Below are positions 19,229 through 29,111 of a DNA stretch of 64,000 nt, in pieces (the first letter of the stretch is position 1; the number at the start of each line of letters is the position of its first letter). The notes below the pieces were generated by a model that saw only the letters and a list, made by a program, of their open reading frames with translations, searched no databases and was not told the origin of the DNA. Origin of the DNA: Polynucleobacter sp. MWH-Svant-W18 (GTDB lineage: Bacteria; Pseudomonadota; Gammaproteobacteria; Burkholderiales; Burkholderiaceae); assembly GCF_018687495.1 (NCBI RefSeq), contig NZ_CP061293.1:1116001-1180000 (forward strand), given 5' to 3'. The position numbers were made by a program, and so were the translations under genes.

Positions 19229-20301
19229 GAACCACCTCCAGCGCCGAACTGAATGCGGGGATCGATATAGACGTAGCAAAGATCGGAAATGAGCTTGGTA
19301 AATAACCCAATCAAGGTAAATAAATACAGCGTTCCAAACACTACCGGGTAATCACGACGCATGACAGACTCATAGGAAAGTAAGCCAAGACCATCTAAAG
19401 AAAATAAAGTCTCAATGAGTAGTGAGCCTGTGAAGAATGCCCCGATGAATGCCGCTGGAAAGCCAGTCACCAACGGAAGTAATGCATTGCGAAACACATG
19501 CTTCCAAAGTACTTGTTTCTCAGTAAGGCCCTTTGCTCTCGCTGTCAACACATACTGTTTACGAATCTCTTCTAAAAAAGAATTCTTAGTCAACATAGTT
19601 ACTACTGCAAAGCTGCCCAAAACTGAAGCTGTAATTGGAAGCACTAAGTGCCATAGATAATCCATGACCTTGCCAAATAGACTCAGCTCACTCCAGTTAT
19701 CTGAAGTTAATCCGCGTAGCGGAAAAATCTGCAAGAAACTGCCCCCACCAAAGAGAACCAAAAGCAGCACGCCCAAGACAAATCCTGGAATGGCATAACC
19801 TACCAAAATGATGCTACTCGTGACAGCATCAAAACGTGAACCGTCACGCACAGCCTTGGCAATACCCAGGGGTATGGACACTAAATAGGTAATGAAGAAG
19901 GTCCATAATCCAATACTGATAGAAACGGGGAGTTTGGAGACCACCAAGCCCCAGACACTTTCATGTTGGTAATAGCTTTGGCCTAAATCAAAGCGTGCAA
20001 AACGACCTAGCATCATGAAGTAACGCTCTACTGGCGGCTTGTCAAAACCATACAAAGCCTTCACTTCCTCTAAGCGTTGCGCATCGACGCCTTGACGTCC
20101 ACGATAAGTCGCTCCGGCACCAGAAGACTCCGATCCACCAGTTGCAGCACTACCTTTGCCTTTTAATTCGAGGACCATCTGCTCTACCGGACCGCCTGGG
20201 ACAAATTGCACCACTGCAAAAGTGAGTGTTAATACGCCCAACAATGTTGGGATCATCAACAGCAAACGTTTCAAAATATAGACGCGCATTTGACCGTGCA
20301 T
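19225..20301 (-). CDS. yejB: Peptide ABC transporter permease (YejB type)
   Basis: This 358-residue DppB/OppB-class permease has a first helix at about residues 10-32 (LLLMIPTLLGVLTLTFAVVQF). An insert of about 50 residues containing GSAATGGSESSGAGATYRGR is also typical of YejB. The EAA loop (ARAKGLTEKQVLWKHVFRNA) and the C-terminal helices follow. Its start overlaps the yejA stop by one base (TAATG). An alternative ATG 12 bases later would give MRVYILKRLLL, nearer to E. coli YejB. Confidence 0.92.
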   Translation of the reverse strand: MHGQMRVYILKRLLLMIPTLLGVLTLTFAVVQFVPGGPVEQMVLELKGKGSAATGGSESSGAGATYRGRQGVDAQRLEEVKALYGFDKPPVERYFMMLGRFARFDLGQSYYQHESVWGLVVSKLPVSISIGLWTFFITYLVSIPLGIAKAVRDGSRFDAVTSSIILVGYAIPGFVLGVLLLVLFGGGSFLQIFPLRGLTSDNWSELSLFGKVMDYLWHLVLPITASVLGSFAVVTMLTKNSFLEEIRKQYVLTARAKGLTEKQVLWKHVFRNALLPLVTGFPAAFIGAFFTGSLLIETLFSLDGLGLLSYESVMRRDYPVVFGTLYLFTLIGLFTKLISDLCYVYIDPRIQFGAGGGS

Positions 20302-22169
20302 TATTTAGACTCTTCTTTCCACCAATTTTGCATAATCCAAGGTTCAGCTGAATAATACAAAGGCGGTTCTGGATAATGCATCTCTTTACGATACGCGACT
20401 CTATGCGTAGGGTTGTACCACTGTGGAATGACGTAGTAACTATTCCAAAGTACGCGGTCCAAAGCTCTTGTCGCTGCACGGAGCTGCTCCCGGTTCTGGG
20501 CTTTAGTCACTTCAGCGACCAAGGCATCGACTACGGGAGATTGAATTCCAATGACATTGTCTGAGCCTTTTTCCTTAGCGGCTTGACTACCAAAGCGATC
20601 CCAAAGTTCATTCCCCGGATTTTGCGAGTCTGGAAAGCGGACTGTTGCCATATCAAAATCGTATTCATTCATGCGCTTTTGATGCAAAGCAAAGTCGCTA
20701 GTACGGATATCTACCTGCACACCCAGTTTTTCGAGGTTGCGGACATATGCGGAAATCACTCTTAAGAAGAAACCGCCATCTTCTACTATCTCAAAGCGAA
20801 AAGGCTCACCCTTCTCATTACGCAAGGCGCCATCACGGTATTGCCAACCAGCGTGCATCAGTAATTCACGTGCTTGCTTTAAGTTCTGGCGCAAGCTGCC
20901 CGGCGGCTTAGTCGATGGTGCATACGGCATCGGTCCGAAAACCGCATCAGGCACCCATTGTGGATATTTGTCTTTGAGTGGTCGCAATAATTTCAACTCC
21001 GCTTCAGTCGGTTTGTGATGTCCATCAAAGTTCGCACTCAAGTCGCTATTCTGAAAGTAACTATTAATTCGACTGTATTGATCAAAAAAGATTTGGCGAT
21101 TAAGCCACTCAAAATCCAAAGCCAAGCCCAAGGCTTCACGCACGCGCGCATCTTTAAATAAAGGACGGCGCATATTCATGGCAAAACCTTGCATACCAGC
21201 ACCGTTGTGATTCAAGAAGGCCTTTCTGAGTAAAGTGCCGTTATCAAACTTTGTGCCAACGTATCCTTTAGCCCAAATCTTGGCGCGATATTCCACGATG
21301 GCATCAAATTCCCCTGCTTTAAATGCTTCAAGCCGCACGGCATCGTCGCTATAAAGTTTGTAGAGGACCCGATCAAAGTTATAAAAGCCAACGCGCACGT
21401 TCAGCGGTTTACTGAGTTGATCTGCCCAATATTGCGGATTGCGTTTGAAGACAATCGATTTACCGGCCTTAAAGGACTCGATCAGATAAGGCCCACTACC
21501 AATCGGCGTCTCAAAGGCGATCTTCTCAAAAGGAGTAATGCTGCCATCTGCTTGCTTACCCCAATTGCGAGAAAAGATTGGCAAAGTTCCTGCGAGGATG
21601 GGAAGTTCAGCATTGTCATTTTTAAAATCAAAACGCACTGTTCGATCTGAAAGAATGACTGCCTCTTTGATATCGGCAAAAGTCGTTTTGTAACGTGGGT
21701 GAGCTTTGCTACTCATTAAAATATCAAAGCTGTATTTAACGTCTGCCGCTAACACGGGACTGCCATCCGAAAATTTGGCTTCTGGACGAATTCGAAAGGT
21801 CACAGATTTGTGATCTGCTGCTACCGCAATATCTTCAGCAAGCAAACCATAAATACTCGATACCTCATCCGCACTTCCCTCCGCCAAAGATTCAAACATC
21901 AATTCAATTCCGGGGGCAGTCACTCCTCGCAGGGTAAATGGATTGAACTTATCAAAACTGGTTCTTTGCCCTGGATTGGGTAAAGTCAGCGTACCTCCCC
22001 TGGGGGCATTGGGGTTGACGTAATCGAAATGGGCAAATCCGTCGGCATACTTGGGCTTGCCATATTGAGAAATCCCCTGTGCCGCCTCTGCTGTATTGAC
22101 TCCAAGCCCTACTAGCAGGGCTAGCAGCAGGTATTGGGCGAGCTGGCGAATGGGCTTTAGGGTCGGCAT
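20301..22169 (-). CDS. yejA: Peptide ABC transporter substrate-binding protein (YejA type)
   Basis: This is a 622-residue periplasmic SBP_bac_5 protein. The signal peptide ends at about residue 29 (NTAEA-AQG), and YANPNAP-like FDYVNPNAPRGGTLTL and the RNPQYWADQL region follow. It is the first gene of yejABEF, which in E. coli imports peptides and microcin C. The four genes overlap at every junction, so they form one operon. The start lies only 50 bases from the divergent fabI start, and both promoters must fit in or around that gap. Confidence 0.92.
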   Translation of the reverse strand: MPTLKPIRQLAQYLLLALLVGLGVNTAEAAQGISQYGKPKYADGFAHFDYVNPNAPRGGTLTLPNPGQRTSFDKFNPFTLRGVTAPGIELMFESLAEGSADEVSSIYGLLAEDIAVAADHKSVTFRIRPEAKFSDGSPVLAADVKYSFDILMSSKAHPRYKTTFADIKEAVILSDRTVRFDFKNDNAELPILAGTLPIFSRNWGKQADGSITPFEKIAFETPIGSGPYLIESFKAGKSIVFKRNPQYWADQLSKPLNVRVGFYNFDRVLYKLYSDDAVRLEAFKAGEFDAIVEYRAKIWAKGYVGTKFDNGTLLRKAFLNHNGAGMQGFAMNMRRPLFKDARVREALGLALDFEWLNRQIFFDQYSRINSYFQNSDLSANFDGHHKPTEAELKLLRPLKDKYPQWVPDAVFGPMPYAPSTKPPGSLRQNLKQARELLMHAGWQYRDGALRNEKGEPFRFEIVEDGGFFLRVISAYVRNLEKLGVQVDIRTSDFALHQKRMNEYDFDMATVRFPDSQNPGNELWDRFGSQAAKEKGSDNVIGIQSPVVDALVAEVTKAQNREQLRAATRALDRVLWNSYYVIPQWYNPTHRVAYRKEMHYPEPPLYYSAEPWIMQNWWKEESK

Positions 22170-22219
22170 ATATGCAACAATTGTAGATAGCTAATCATAT
22201 TTGAAGCAAAGGACACAAC

Positions 22220-23005
22220 ATGGGCTTTCTCTCCGGCAAAAAAATCCTCATTACCGGCCTCCTCTCCAATCGTTCAATTGCCTATGGTATCGCCAAGGCA
22301 TGTCACCGTGAAGGCGCTGAATTAGCCTTTACTTATGTTGGCGAACGCTTTAAGGACCGTATCGTCGACTTTGCAAAAGAATTCGGCACCGATCTCATTT
22401 TTGACTGTGATGTTGGTAGCGATGAACAAATTGCAGCCCTCTTTCAGGATTTAGCTAAATCCTGGCCTCAGTTTGATGGTTTTGTACATGCGATTGGTTT
22501 TGCACCCCGTGAAGCCATTGCAGGCGACTTCCTCGAAGGCCTCTCTCGTGAAGGCTTCAAAATTGCACATGACATCTCTGCCTACAGTTTTCCGGCAATG
22601 GCAAAAGAAGCTTTACCTATGTTGCGCGATAAATCTTCACTACTCACCTTAACGTATTTGGGATCCATGAAGAACGTTCCCAACTACAACACCATGGGTT
22701 TAGCGAAGGCTTCTTTAGAAGCTTCAGTACGTTATCTCGCCGGCTCAGTTGGCCCTAAGGGAATTCGTGCCAACGGCATCTCTGCAGGACCAATCAAAAC
22801 GCTCGCTGCCTCTGGCATCAAAGGCTTCGGCAAGATTTTGGAAGCAGTCGAACAAACCGCACCATTACGCCGCAATGTCACGATTGATGATGTGGGCAAT
22901 ACTGCTGCCTTCTTGTTGTCTGATCTTGCAAACGGTATCACTGCTGAAATCATTTATGTGGATAACGGCTTTAGCCAAGTCATTGGTGGAATGGAAGAAG
23001 TTTGA
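22220..23005 (+). CDS. fabI: Enoyl-[acyl-carrier-protein] reductase (NADH)
   Basis: FabI reduces trans-2-enoyl-ACP in the last step of each fatty-acid elongation cycle. The 261 residues form an SDR fold with [15 protein letters not shown] at the nucleotide site and the FabI active-site spacing YX6K (Tyr156, Lys163). AAAGGA precedes the ATG. The stop overlaps the TTG start of the chromate transporter gene (TTGA). Confidence 0.95.
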   Translation: MGFLSGKKILITGLLSNRSIAYGIAKACHREGAELAFTYVGERFKDRIVDFAKEFGTDLIFDCDVGSDEQIAALFQDLAKSWPQFDGFVHAIGFAPREAIAGDFLEGLSREGFKIAHDISAYSFPAMAKEALPMLRDKSSLLTLTYLGSMKNVPNYNTMGLAKASLEASVRYLAGSVGPKGIRANGISAGPIKTLAASGIKGFGKILEAVEQTAPLRRNVTIDDVGNTAAFLLSDLANGITAEIIYVDNGFSQVIGGMEEV

Positions 23006-24330
23006 GTGTTCCCTTAAGCGAGGCCCTCAAGTTTTGGGCCAAACTCGGCTTTATTAGTTTTGGCGGTCCCGCTGGACAAATCGCGGTTTTGCATCAAGAG
23101 TTGGTTGAGAAGCGTCGCTGGATTTCTGAGCGGCGCTTTTTACATGCTCTGAACTACTGCATGCTCTTACCAGGGCCCGAAGCACAACAACTCGTCACTT
23201 ATATTGGCTGGCTGATGCATCGTAGTTGGGGTGGCATTCTGGCGGGCACACTATTTATCTTGCCCTCACTGTTTATCTTGATTGGCCTATCTTGGGTTTA
23301 TTTAAGCTTTGGGCAAGTGCCTTGGATTGCCGCCATCTTCTTTGGCATTAAACCAGCGGTGGTCGCAATTGTTTTGCATGCGGCTGTGCGTATTGGTAAG
23401 CGCACCATTCACAATCAAGCTCTGCAGTGGATTGCCTTGGGTTCTTTCATTGCAATCTTCATACTCAATTTGGCTTTTCCAATCATTGTTTTGATTGCTG
23501 CTGCGATTGGCTTTTGGGGAGGCAAACGCTACCCAGAGTATTTTTCCCAAAAGGGTGGACATGCCAATACGCAAGATCAACATTACGGTAGGGCCATTAT
23601 TGATGACGATACCCCTACTCCTGAGCACGCACAGTTTCAGATTCAGAAAACCATTCGGCATAGCCTAGTCGCAATCGCATGCTGGCTTCTGCCAATTGTC
23701 ATCCTGATTGCAGTCTTTGGCTGGGGAACACTCTATCCAGCTATCGCGTGGTTCTTTACTAAGGCTGCCTTGCTGACCTTTGGTGGTGCTTATGCAGTAC
23801 TGCCTTATGTTTATCAAGGTGCTGTAGATCATTTTCATTGGCTCAGCGCCAATCAAATGATTGATGGTTTAGCTCTAGGTGAGACCACTCCTGGACCGCT
23901 GATTATGGTGGTGGCTTTTGTAGGTTATTTAGCCGGTTATATTCAGCACCTGATTGGCAATAGCAATCCATTTTGGTTTGGTGTACTTGGTGCGTGTGTC
24001 GCTACTTGGTTCACTTTTTTACCTTCATTCTTTTTTATCTTGGTAGGCGGCCCACTGATTGAGTCTACTCATGGAAAACTTGGTTTTACTGCACCCCTGA
24101 CTGCGATCACTGCTGCTGTGGTTGGCGTGATCGCTAATCTGGGTCTCTTCTTTGCCTACCATGTGTTTTTACCTAGTGGTCTAGGAGGCTCTATCTCTTG
24201 GATATCCATCGTCATCTGCGCTTTAGCTAGCTTAGCGCTATTTCAGTTTCAAAAAGGGGTAATGACGGTGCTAGGTGGCTGCGCTTTAGCTGGCCTACTC
24301 TCTTACCTCGCCGTAGCCTTCATCGGCTAA
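23002..24330 (+). CDS. chrA: Chromate transporter, two-domain ChrA
   Basis: This is a 442-residue membrane protein of the CHR family (chromate/sulfate efflux). It has two homologous halves, each opening with a FGG motif: [19 protein letters not shown] (residues 16-34) and [19 protein letters not shown]. Each half contains a PGP motif ([20 protein letters not shown]). The only start fitting the conserved N-terminus is TTG 23002, which overlaps the fabI stop and uses GGAAG inside fabI as ribosome-binding site, so translation is probably coupled. Its role next to fabI is unclear. Confidence 0.9.
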   Translation: MSVPLSEALKFWAKLGFISFGGPAGQIAVLHQELVEKRRWISERRFLHALNYCMLLPGPEAQQLVTYIGWLMHRSWGGILAGTLFILPSLFILIGLSWVYLSFGQVPWIAAIFFGIKPAVVAIVLHAAVRIGKRTIHNQALQWIALGSFIAIFILNLAFPIIVLIAAAIGFWGGKRYPEYFSQKGGHANTQDQHYGRAIIDDDTPTPEHAQFQIQKTIRHSLVAIACWLLPIVILIAVFGWGTLYPAIAWFFTKAALLTFGGAYAVLPYVYQGAVDHFHWLSANQMIDGLALGETTPGPLIMVVAFVGYLAGYIQHLIGNSNPFWFGVLGACVATWFTFLPSFFFILVGGPLIESTHGKLGFTAPLTAITAAVVGVIANLGLFFAYHVFLPSGLGGSISWISIVICALASLALFQFQKGVMTVLGGCALAGLLSYLAVAFIG

Positions 24331-24349
24331 TCACTTCAAGCTCAGCTTG

Positions 24350-25249
24350 ATGAAGATTGGCATAATGGAAAATATGCGAATCGAAGCTCAAACTATTGCC
24401 CACTTACAAGAATGGCTCGGTAAAACTGAGTCATTCCAAGATTCAGTTACGGCTGCACCAGTTCGCGCCCTATCTGCTACTTTAGATCGCGATGACCCAG
24501 CACCAAGCAAAGGCACTTTTTTACCAGAGCTGTGGCATTGGCTGTATTTTTTACCCCATGCCCGCGAATCCGATATCGGACCTGATGGCCACCCGAAGCG
24601 TGGCGGCTTTCTTCCTCCTGTTCCGCTACCACGTCGGATGTGGGCCGGTAGTCGCTTGCAATGGTTGGCGCCACTCACCGTGGGAGATGAGATTGAACGC
24701 GTCTCCACGATTGAATCTGTCACCCACAAAGCAGGACGTGCAGGTGATCTGATCTTTGTTTTAGTGAAACACCTCATCTCCAATCAAAATGGTCTTGCCA
24801 TTATTGAAGAGCATGACATTGTGTATCGTGATGCGCCCGGACCAGATGACAAACCCGCGGCCCCCACTCCCGCTCCAAAAGATGCAGTATGGACAAAGAC
24901 TATTACGCCAGATGATGTTTTGCTATTCCGCTACTCAGCGCTCACCTTTAATGGTCATCGCATTCATTACGATCGCAAATACGTTACCGAAGTAGAAGGC
25001 TATCCTGGCCTCATTGTGCATGGTCCCTTGATCGCCACACTGCTGGTAGATTTGGTTCGTCAACGCATTCCTGGATGCAGACTCAAGAGCTTTGAGTTCC
25101 GTGCAATTCGCCCGACCTTTGATATCAATGTATTTAAAGTCTCGGCCAAACCTGATTTAGAAAAAGATCCTAGTGGCAAGACTATTTCCGTTTGGGCCGA
25201 AGATCATGAAGCTTGGCTCACCATGCAGGCGACTGCCCAATTAGCGTGA
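24350..25249 (+). CDS. HTD2-type hydratase, mesaconyl/itaconyl-CoA hydratase-like
   Basis: This hot-dog-fold hydratase has an N-terminal FAS1-like dehydratase part (about 1-160, with RRMWAGSRLQWLAPLTVGDE). The C-terminal MaoC-type active site reads RYSALTFNGHRIHYD. Such proteins hydrate mesaconyl-C4-CoA or itaconyl-CoA to citramalyl-CoA. The next gene encodes a CitE-type lyase, which fits that pathway. No CoA-transferase is adjacent. The start is uncertain: ATG 24350, 24365 or 24374 are all possible, and the last has GGA at a good distance. Confidence 0.82.
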   Translation: MKIGIMENMRIEAQTIAHLQEWLGKTESFQDSVTAAPVRALSATLDRDDPAPSKGTFLPELWHWLYFLPHARESDIGPDGHPKRGGFLPPVPLPRRMWAGSRLQWLAPLTVGDEIERVSTIESVTHKAGRAGDLIFVLVKHLISNQNGLAIIEEHDIVYRDAPGPDDKPAAPTPAPKDAVWTKTITPDDVLLFRYSALTFNGHRIHYDRKYVTEVEGYPGLIVHGPLIATLLVDLVRQRIPGCRLKSFEFRAIRPTFDINVFKVSAKPDLEKDPSGKTISVWAEDHEAWLTMQATAQLA

Positions 25250-25267
25250 TATCAATTTAAGCTCCCT

Positions 25268-26113
25268 ATGAATCCATCCGACTTCCCTTTAGCCTTTTGC
25301 AGCACCTTTCTGTTTGTTCCAGGCAATCGCCCTGAGCGCTTTGCAAAAGCGTTTGAGAGTGGCGCTGCTGCAGTGATCATCGATTTAGAAGATGCGGTCG
25401 CACCGGATGACAAAGAGACTGCCCGCAATGCGATTCGGGCTGCTTGGCCTAGCTTTAGCACCGAACAGAAGAGTCGTTTAGTCATTCGCAGCAACTCTCC
25501 AGGTAGTCCGTTTTATTCTGCGGATTTGATACTGGCTCAGGAGTTGAAAGCCACCTGCTTGCTCATTCCTAAATCTGAGTCTGCTGATCAGATCAATGGT
25601 GCTGCACTGATTTTGCCTAACACCACGCTGATTCCCATGATTGAAACTGCCATCGGTTTAGATCAACTCAAACAAATCGCCAATTCAAATCAAGTGATTC
25701 GCCTTGCTTTAGGTAATTTGGATTTACAGGCTGATCTTGGCATGATCTGTGATCCGCAAGAAACACAATTACAGGCTGCGCGCTATCAAATCGTCCTCGC
25801 ATCCCGACTTGCGCAAATTGCTCCCCCTATTGATGGGGTTACCCCCTCAACAGATGATGAAGCGCGGATTCAAGATGATGCTGAACGGGCCAAGCGTATG
25901 GGCTTTGGTGGCAAGCTTTGCATCCACCCTAAGCAAGTTCCTACAGTCAAGAACGCCTTCATGCCATCTGAGCAGGAAATCTTATGGGCTCAGAAAGTAA
26001 TCGAGGCGATTCAAACATCCCAGGGAGGTGCAGTCAAGCTGGATGGCCGCATGATTGACCGCCCAGTAGTTCTTTTGGCGCAAAGAACGCTTGCACTTGC
26101 TGGTAAACACTAA
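25268..26113 (+). CDS. CitE-like CoA-ester lyase (citramalyl/malyl-CoA lyase family)
   Basis: The 281 residues form a TIM barrel of the HpcH/HpaI-CitE superfamily. Conserved blocks are LFVPGNRPERFAKAFESGA, IIDLEDAVAPDDK, the Mg-binding Glu in IPMIETAIGL, the Asp in LALGNLDLQADLGM and the C-terminal GFGGKLCIHPKQV. It lies 18 bases after the hydratase gene, so the two probably hydrate and cleave the same CoA ester, for example citramalyl-CoA to acetyl-CoA and pyruvate. The exact substrate is an inference from pairing. Confidence 0.85.
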   Translation: MNPSDFPLAFCSTFLFVPGNRPERFAKAFESGAAAVIIDLEDAVAPDDKETARNAIRAAWPSFSTEQKSRLVIRSNSPGSPFYSADLILAQELKATCLLIPKSESADQINGAALILPNTTLIPMIETAIGLDQLKQIANSNQVIRLALGNLDLQADLGMICDPQETQLQAARYQIVLASRLAQIAPPIDGVTPSTDDEARIQDDAERAKRMGFGGKLCIHPKQVPTVKNAFMPSEQEILWAQKVIEAIQTSQGGAVKLDGRMIDRPVVLLAQRTLALAGKH

Positions 26114-26173
26114 GGTCAAAAACCTGCAAAACTGGCAGAATTGGTCTACATAAAAACAAGATGGAGACCAAAA

Positions 26174-27163
26174 TTGAAGATCAAGAATTTCCTATTTTCT
26201 GGCATTGCTAGCGCTATTGCCCTTAGTACTGCTTTGTGTGGCAATGCATTGGCGCAAAAAGACTGGCCCAGCAAGTCAATTACCTTAGTCATTCCTTTTG
26301 CCGCTGGCGGACCGACTGACTCTGTTGCACGCCTGATTGCTGTACCCATGGGCCAGTACCTTGGGCAAACTGTGGTTGTTGAGAACGTCAATGGCGCAGG
26401 TGGCACCATCGCCACCACAAAGGTTGCACGTGCCGCACCCGATGGTTACACCATCTACTTACACCATATGGGTATGGCAACTGCAAATGCTCTGTATGAC
26501 AAACTCCCTTATGACCCTTTGACCAATTTTGAATACATCGGTCAAGTAGCGGACGTACCCATGGTGCTCTTGGGTAAAAAAGATTTACCACCAAACAACT
26601 TTAAAGAACTAGAGGCTTACATTAAAGCCAATGGTTCTAAAGTGACAATGGCGAATGCTGGTCCTGGTGCGGTGTCACAATTGTGCGGCCTACTCTTTCA
26701 AAGCCGTTTGGGCGTCAAGCTCACCAACGTCCCTTACAAAGGAACGGGCCCTGCTCTCACAGACTTGCTCGGTGGCCAAGTAGATCTGCTCTGCGATCAA
26801 ACCACCCAAACCATTCCGTACATCAAAGATGGACGCGTGAAAGCTTACGGAACCACTACGCTCAAGCGCTTGCCTGCAATCGCCAATGTGCCAACTTTGG
26901 ATGAACAGGGTCTAAAAGGTTTTGAAGTCAAAGTATGGCATGGCATGTACACACCCAAAGGTGTGCCCAAGCCAATTTTGGATAAGCTCAATGCCGCCCT
27001 AAAATTTGCCTTGAACTCTCCAGACGTTAAAAAACGTTTAGAGGACGCCAATATCGATATCGTTTCACAAGACAAAATGACACCCAATGGCTTAAAGACT
27101 CACCTTGAGTCAGAGATTAATAAATGGGGGCCCGTGATTCGTAAGTCGAATATTGCCGACTAA
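26174..27163 (+). CDS. Bug-family tripartite tricarboxylate transporter substrate-binding protein
   Basis: This is a periplasmic binding protein paralogous to the one at 2938-3930. The start is placed at TTG 26174, eight bases after GGAGA. It gives a clean signal peptide (KIKNFLFSGIASAIALSTAL, cleavage after NALA). An upstream TTG at 26141 would spoil the signal. The TctC signature ITLVIPFAAGGPTDSVAR and the HHMGMATANALYDKLPYDPL block follow. It lies 60 bases after the CitE-like gene and may bind the carboxylate degraded by that pair. No TctAB membrane genes are nearby. Confidence 0.85.
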   Translation: MKIKNFLFSGIASAIALSTALCGNALAQKDWPSKSITLVIPFAAGGPTDSVARLIAVPMGQYLGQTVVVENVNGAGGTIATTKVARAAPDGYTIYLHHMGMATANALYDKLPYDPLTNFEYIGQVADVPMVLLGKKDLPPNNFKELEAYIKANGSKVTMANAGPGAVSQLCGLLFQSRLGVKLTNVPYKGTGPALTDLLGGQVDLLCDQTTQTIPYIKDGRVKAYGTTTLKRLPAIANVPTLDEQGLKGFEVKVWHGMYTPKGVPKPILDKLNAALKFALNSPDVKKRLEDANIDIVSQDKMTPNGLKTHLESEINKWGPVIRKSNIAD

Positions 27164-27180
27164 GATTGCGTCGCTGCATT

Positions 27181-27215
27181 AAAAAAGCCAGCAATTTGGT
27201 GGCTTTTTCTTTTTT
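27181..27215 (+). terminator. Intrinsic terminator after the Bug gene
   Basis: AAAAAGCCA (27182-27190) pairs with TGGCTTTTT (27200-27208) around a 9-base loop, followed by a T-rich tract to 27215. It closes the plus-strand group running from fabI to the Bug protein. Confidence 0.8.
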
Positions 27216-27243
27216 GACATAGGTGGATGCCGCAATTTTTTTA

Positions 27244-27864
27244 TTAACCAGGTCTAAATAAATAGCCAGAGCGCGCTTTATCTTTGCGTCTTTTATATAG
27301 CGCGCCCAATATTGCAATACAGGCCCAAATTGCTAAAAAAGGATCGAGTACATAGTCCCAGAGGTTCGCAGACTCATGCCAATGGGCTGCCCAGGCGATG
27401 ATGGCAAGCGCAATGATCCAGACTCCTTTGGCCCAATTAAACAAACCACAGAGCAATGCAAACAACAGTACGCCGATGAAAAATGGGATCGAGCCATAAC
27501 CCCAGGCGTACGGATCAACCATGCCAAATCCGAGGGCAAAGGGATAAAAGCTCAAGGCAATCACGGCAAGCACGCATTTAAAGGCCAATGGAATAGGCTT
27601 AGCTCCAGGCAATAAAGAGCCCCACAAAAGTAATAAGGTCACAATACTCAGATCCCCTGTCACGCCACGAACATAAGCAGCAAGCGGCAACTCCATTCCC
27701 AACCCTAAGGGCCAAAAGAATAGATTGCCAATCAATATCATCATGATGAATTTTGCCATCCATGGAAAAGGCTGAGATGCGGACTTTTGTAATAGCCAGA
27801 TCACCACAACAGCACAAGTGATTGACATCTCCATCAAGGCTATCGTTTGCATGAAGTCGCTCAT
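27244..27864 (-). CDS. Uncharacterised multi-pass membrane protein
   Basis: I do not recognise the family. The 206 residues contain about six hydrophobic segments (around 10-27, 35-58, 72-84, 92-112, 122-140 and 144-185) and a basic C-terminus (YKRRKDKARSGYLF). It is the third gene of an operon with the glycosyltransferase and Asp-box genes, and its ATG overlaps the upstream stop by one base (TAATG). The context suggests a job in envelope glycan or lipid modification, but this is inference. Confidence 0.7.
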   Translation of the reverse strand: MSDFMQTIALMEMSITCAVVVIWLLQKSASQPFPWMAKFIMMILIGNLFFWPLGLGMELPLAAYVRGVTGDLSIVTLLLLWGSLLPGAKPIPLAFKCVLAVIALSFYPFALGFGMVDPYAWGYGSIPFFIGVLLFALLCGLFNWAKGVWIIALAIIAWAAHWHESANLWDYVLDPFLAIWACIAILGALYKRRKDKARSGYLFRPG

Positions 27865-29111
27865 TATTTTGCCTCCTCTGCAGGTGCTACTGACTCGGCG
27901 CTACTGAGTTGGCTATGAGCCTGTTTGAGCCATGCTCCTGAAAAATATCGATGACGAATTTTTTTACGATCCCAGGTATAAACCAGATGCGCATCATTTC
28001 CATTGGCCGTAATGAGATATGGATAGGAAAATTCACGGCGTTGATCATCTGGTAATGCTGAATCGTCTTCGAGGACCTCAATGATTTGCCAATGAGATGA
28101 TTGGGTATCACTCATCATCAACACCAGGCGCGAGCGACCGGCTTCAATATTATTGAGTGCCAAAATACGAACGCCATCGCTCAGCTCTACGCCTGCTACA
28201 GCTGCATTTGGATTAGCGATGGGAAGATCATCAGCCGAATGCCATGCTTGTCCAGCATTTTGAGTTTGACTCACAGGAATTTGCTTGGGTTGATGAGAGC
28301 TTCGGGTTTGACGGAAGAATGCCGTAGCATCTTGGACGTTGTTCACAAATACCAGTGGCTGAATTGCACCGCGTCCCGAACTCATCCGGCGCTTATCAAT
28401 TACTTGTCCAGCATCGATCCTGAGAAACTCCCCAAAGCGGCCGATCCACTCGTGATACGCAGGCAAGCCTAAGCGGCCATCTGCAAAAGTGATCGCAGGA
28501 GATTTAACCAAAGTGCTGAGATTGATTAAAGGAGAGCTAATCAGTCGTTGTGGCTTACTCCAGGTCAGCCCTTCATCATCTGAGATCACGCTGGAGATGG
28601 AACTACCCGCCCAACCACCAATCGACACCGTAACAAAAAATAATTGCAGGCGGCCATCAGATGTTCTAGCTGGAACGGGATTGCCCAACTTAGCGATGTA
28701 ACGTGACAAACCTTTTTCTGCGCTGACTCTATCCATAACCACTGTTGGCGCACCCCAGGTTGATGACTTTGGATCCAGGACTGCACTATTGATCACCACG
28801 TCTGCTGCGCCCTCGCGACTACCAGCAAACCAAAATGCCCTGATTGCCCCATCTTTCAAAGCAATCAGTGATGCGGCGTGCACCGACGGAGCACCTGTCT
28901 CGGGCAACCAAGTATCTAATGGTGTGGGTATATTGGACTTGCTGGGAACTGTAGATTGCTTGGCAGGAGCGACAGGCTGTAACTCTAATTGTTCTTTCGC
29001 TATGGTTGGAGAGTTCAAAGCAAATGGGGCCCATGCTGGACGACTATCAATGTGCAAGAAACCAATCACGGCAGCTAGCAATAAAAAACAGAGGGCAATC
29101 ACACGGCTCAT
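27864..29111 (-). CDS. Exported Asp-box (BNR/sialidase-fold) protein
   Basis: The protein has 415 residues with one N-terminal hydrophobic signal or anchor (VIALCFLLLAAVIGFLHI). The body looks like a six-bladed sialidase-type beta-propeller with an Asp-box (SDDEGLTWSKP) and a weaker one (TQNAGQAWHSADD). An FRIP-like arginine motif of true sialidases is not evident, so enzyme activity is unproven. It is coupled to the glycosyltransferase (ATGA overlap) and to the membrane protein (TAATG overlap), so the three probably act together on a surface glycan. Confidence 0.75.
   Translation of the reverse strand: MSRVIALCFLLLAAVIGFLHIDSRPAWAPFALNSPTIAKEQLELQPVAPAKQSTVPSKSNIPTPLDTWLPETGAPSVHAASLIALKDGAIRAFWFAGSREGAADVVINSAVLDPKSSTWGAPTVVMDRVSAEKGLSRYIAKLGNPVPARTSDGRLQLFFVTVSIGGWAGSSISSVISDDEGLTWSKPQRLISSPLINLSTLVKSPAITFADGRLGLPAYHEWIGRFGEFLRIDAGQVIDKRRMSSGRGAIQPLVFVNNVQDATAFFRQTRSSHQPKQIPVSQTQNAGQAWHSADDLPIANPNAAVAGVELSDGVRILALNNIEAGRSRLVLMMSDTQSSHWQIIEVLEDDSALPDDQRREFSYPYLITANGNDAHLVYTWDRKKIRHRYFSGAWLKQAHSQLSSAESVAPAEEAK

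Noticed and set aside
19229..19279. Longer YejE start overlapping yejB by 55 bases
   Set aside because: ATG 19228 has GGAGGT upstream and a 4-base overlap with yejB, consistent with the other junctions of the operon.
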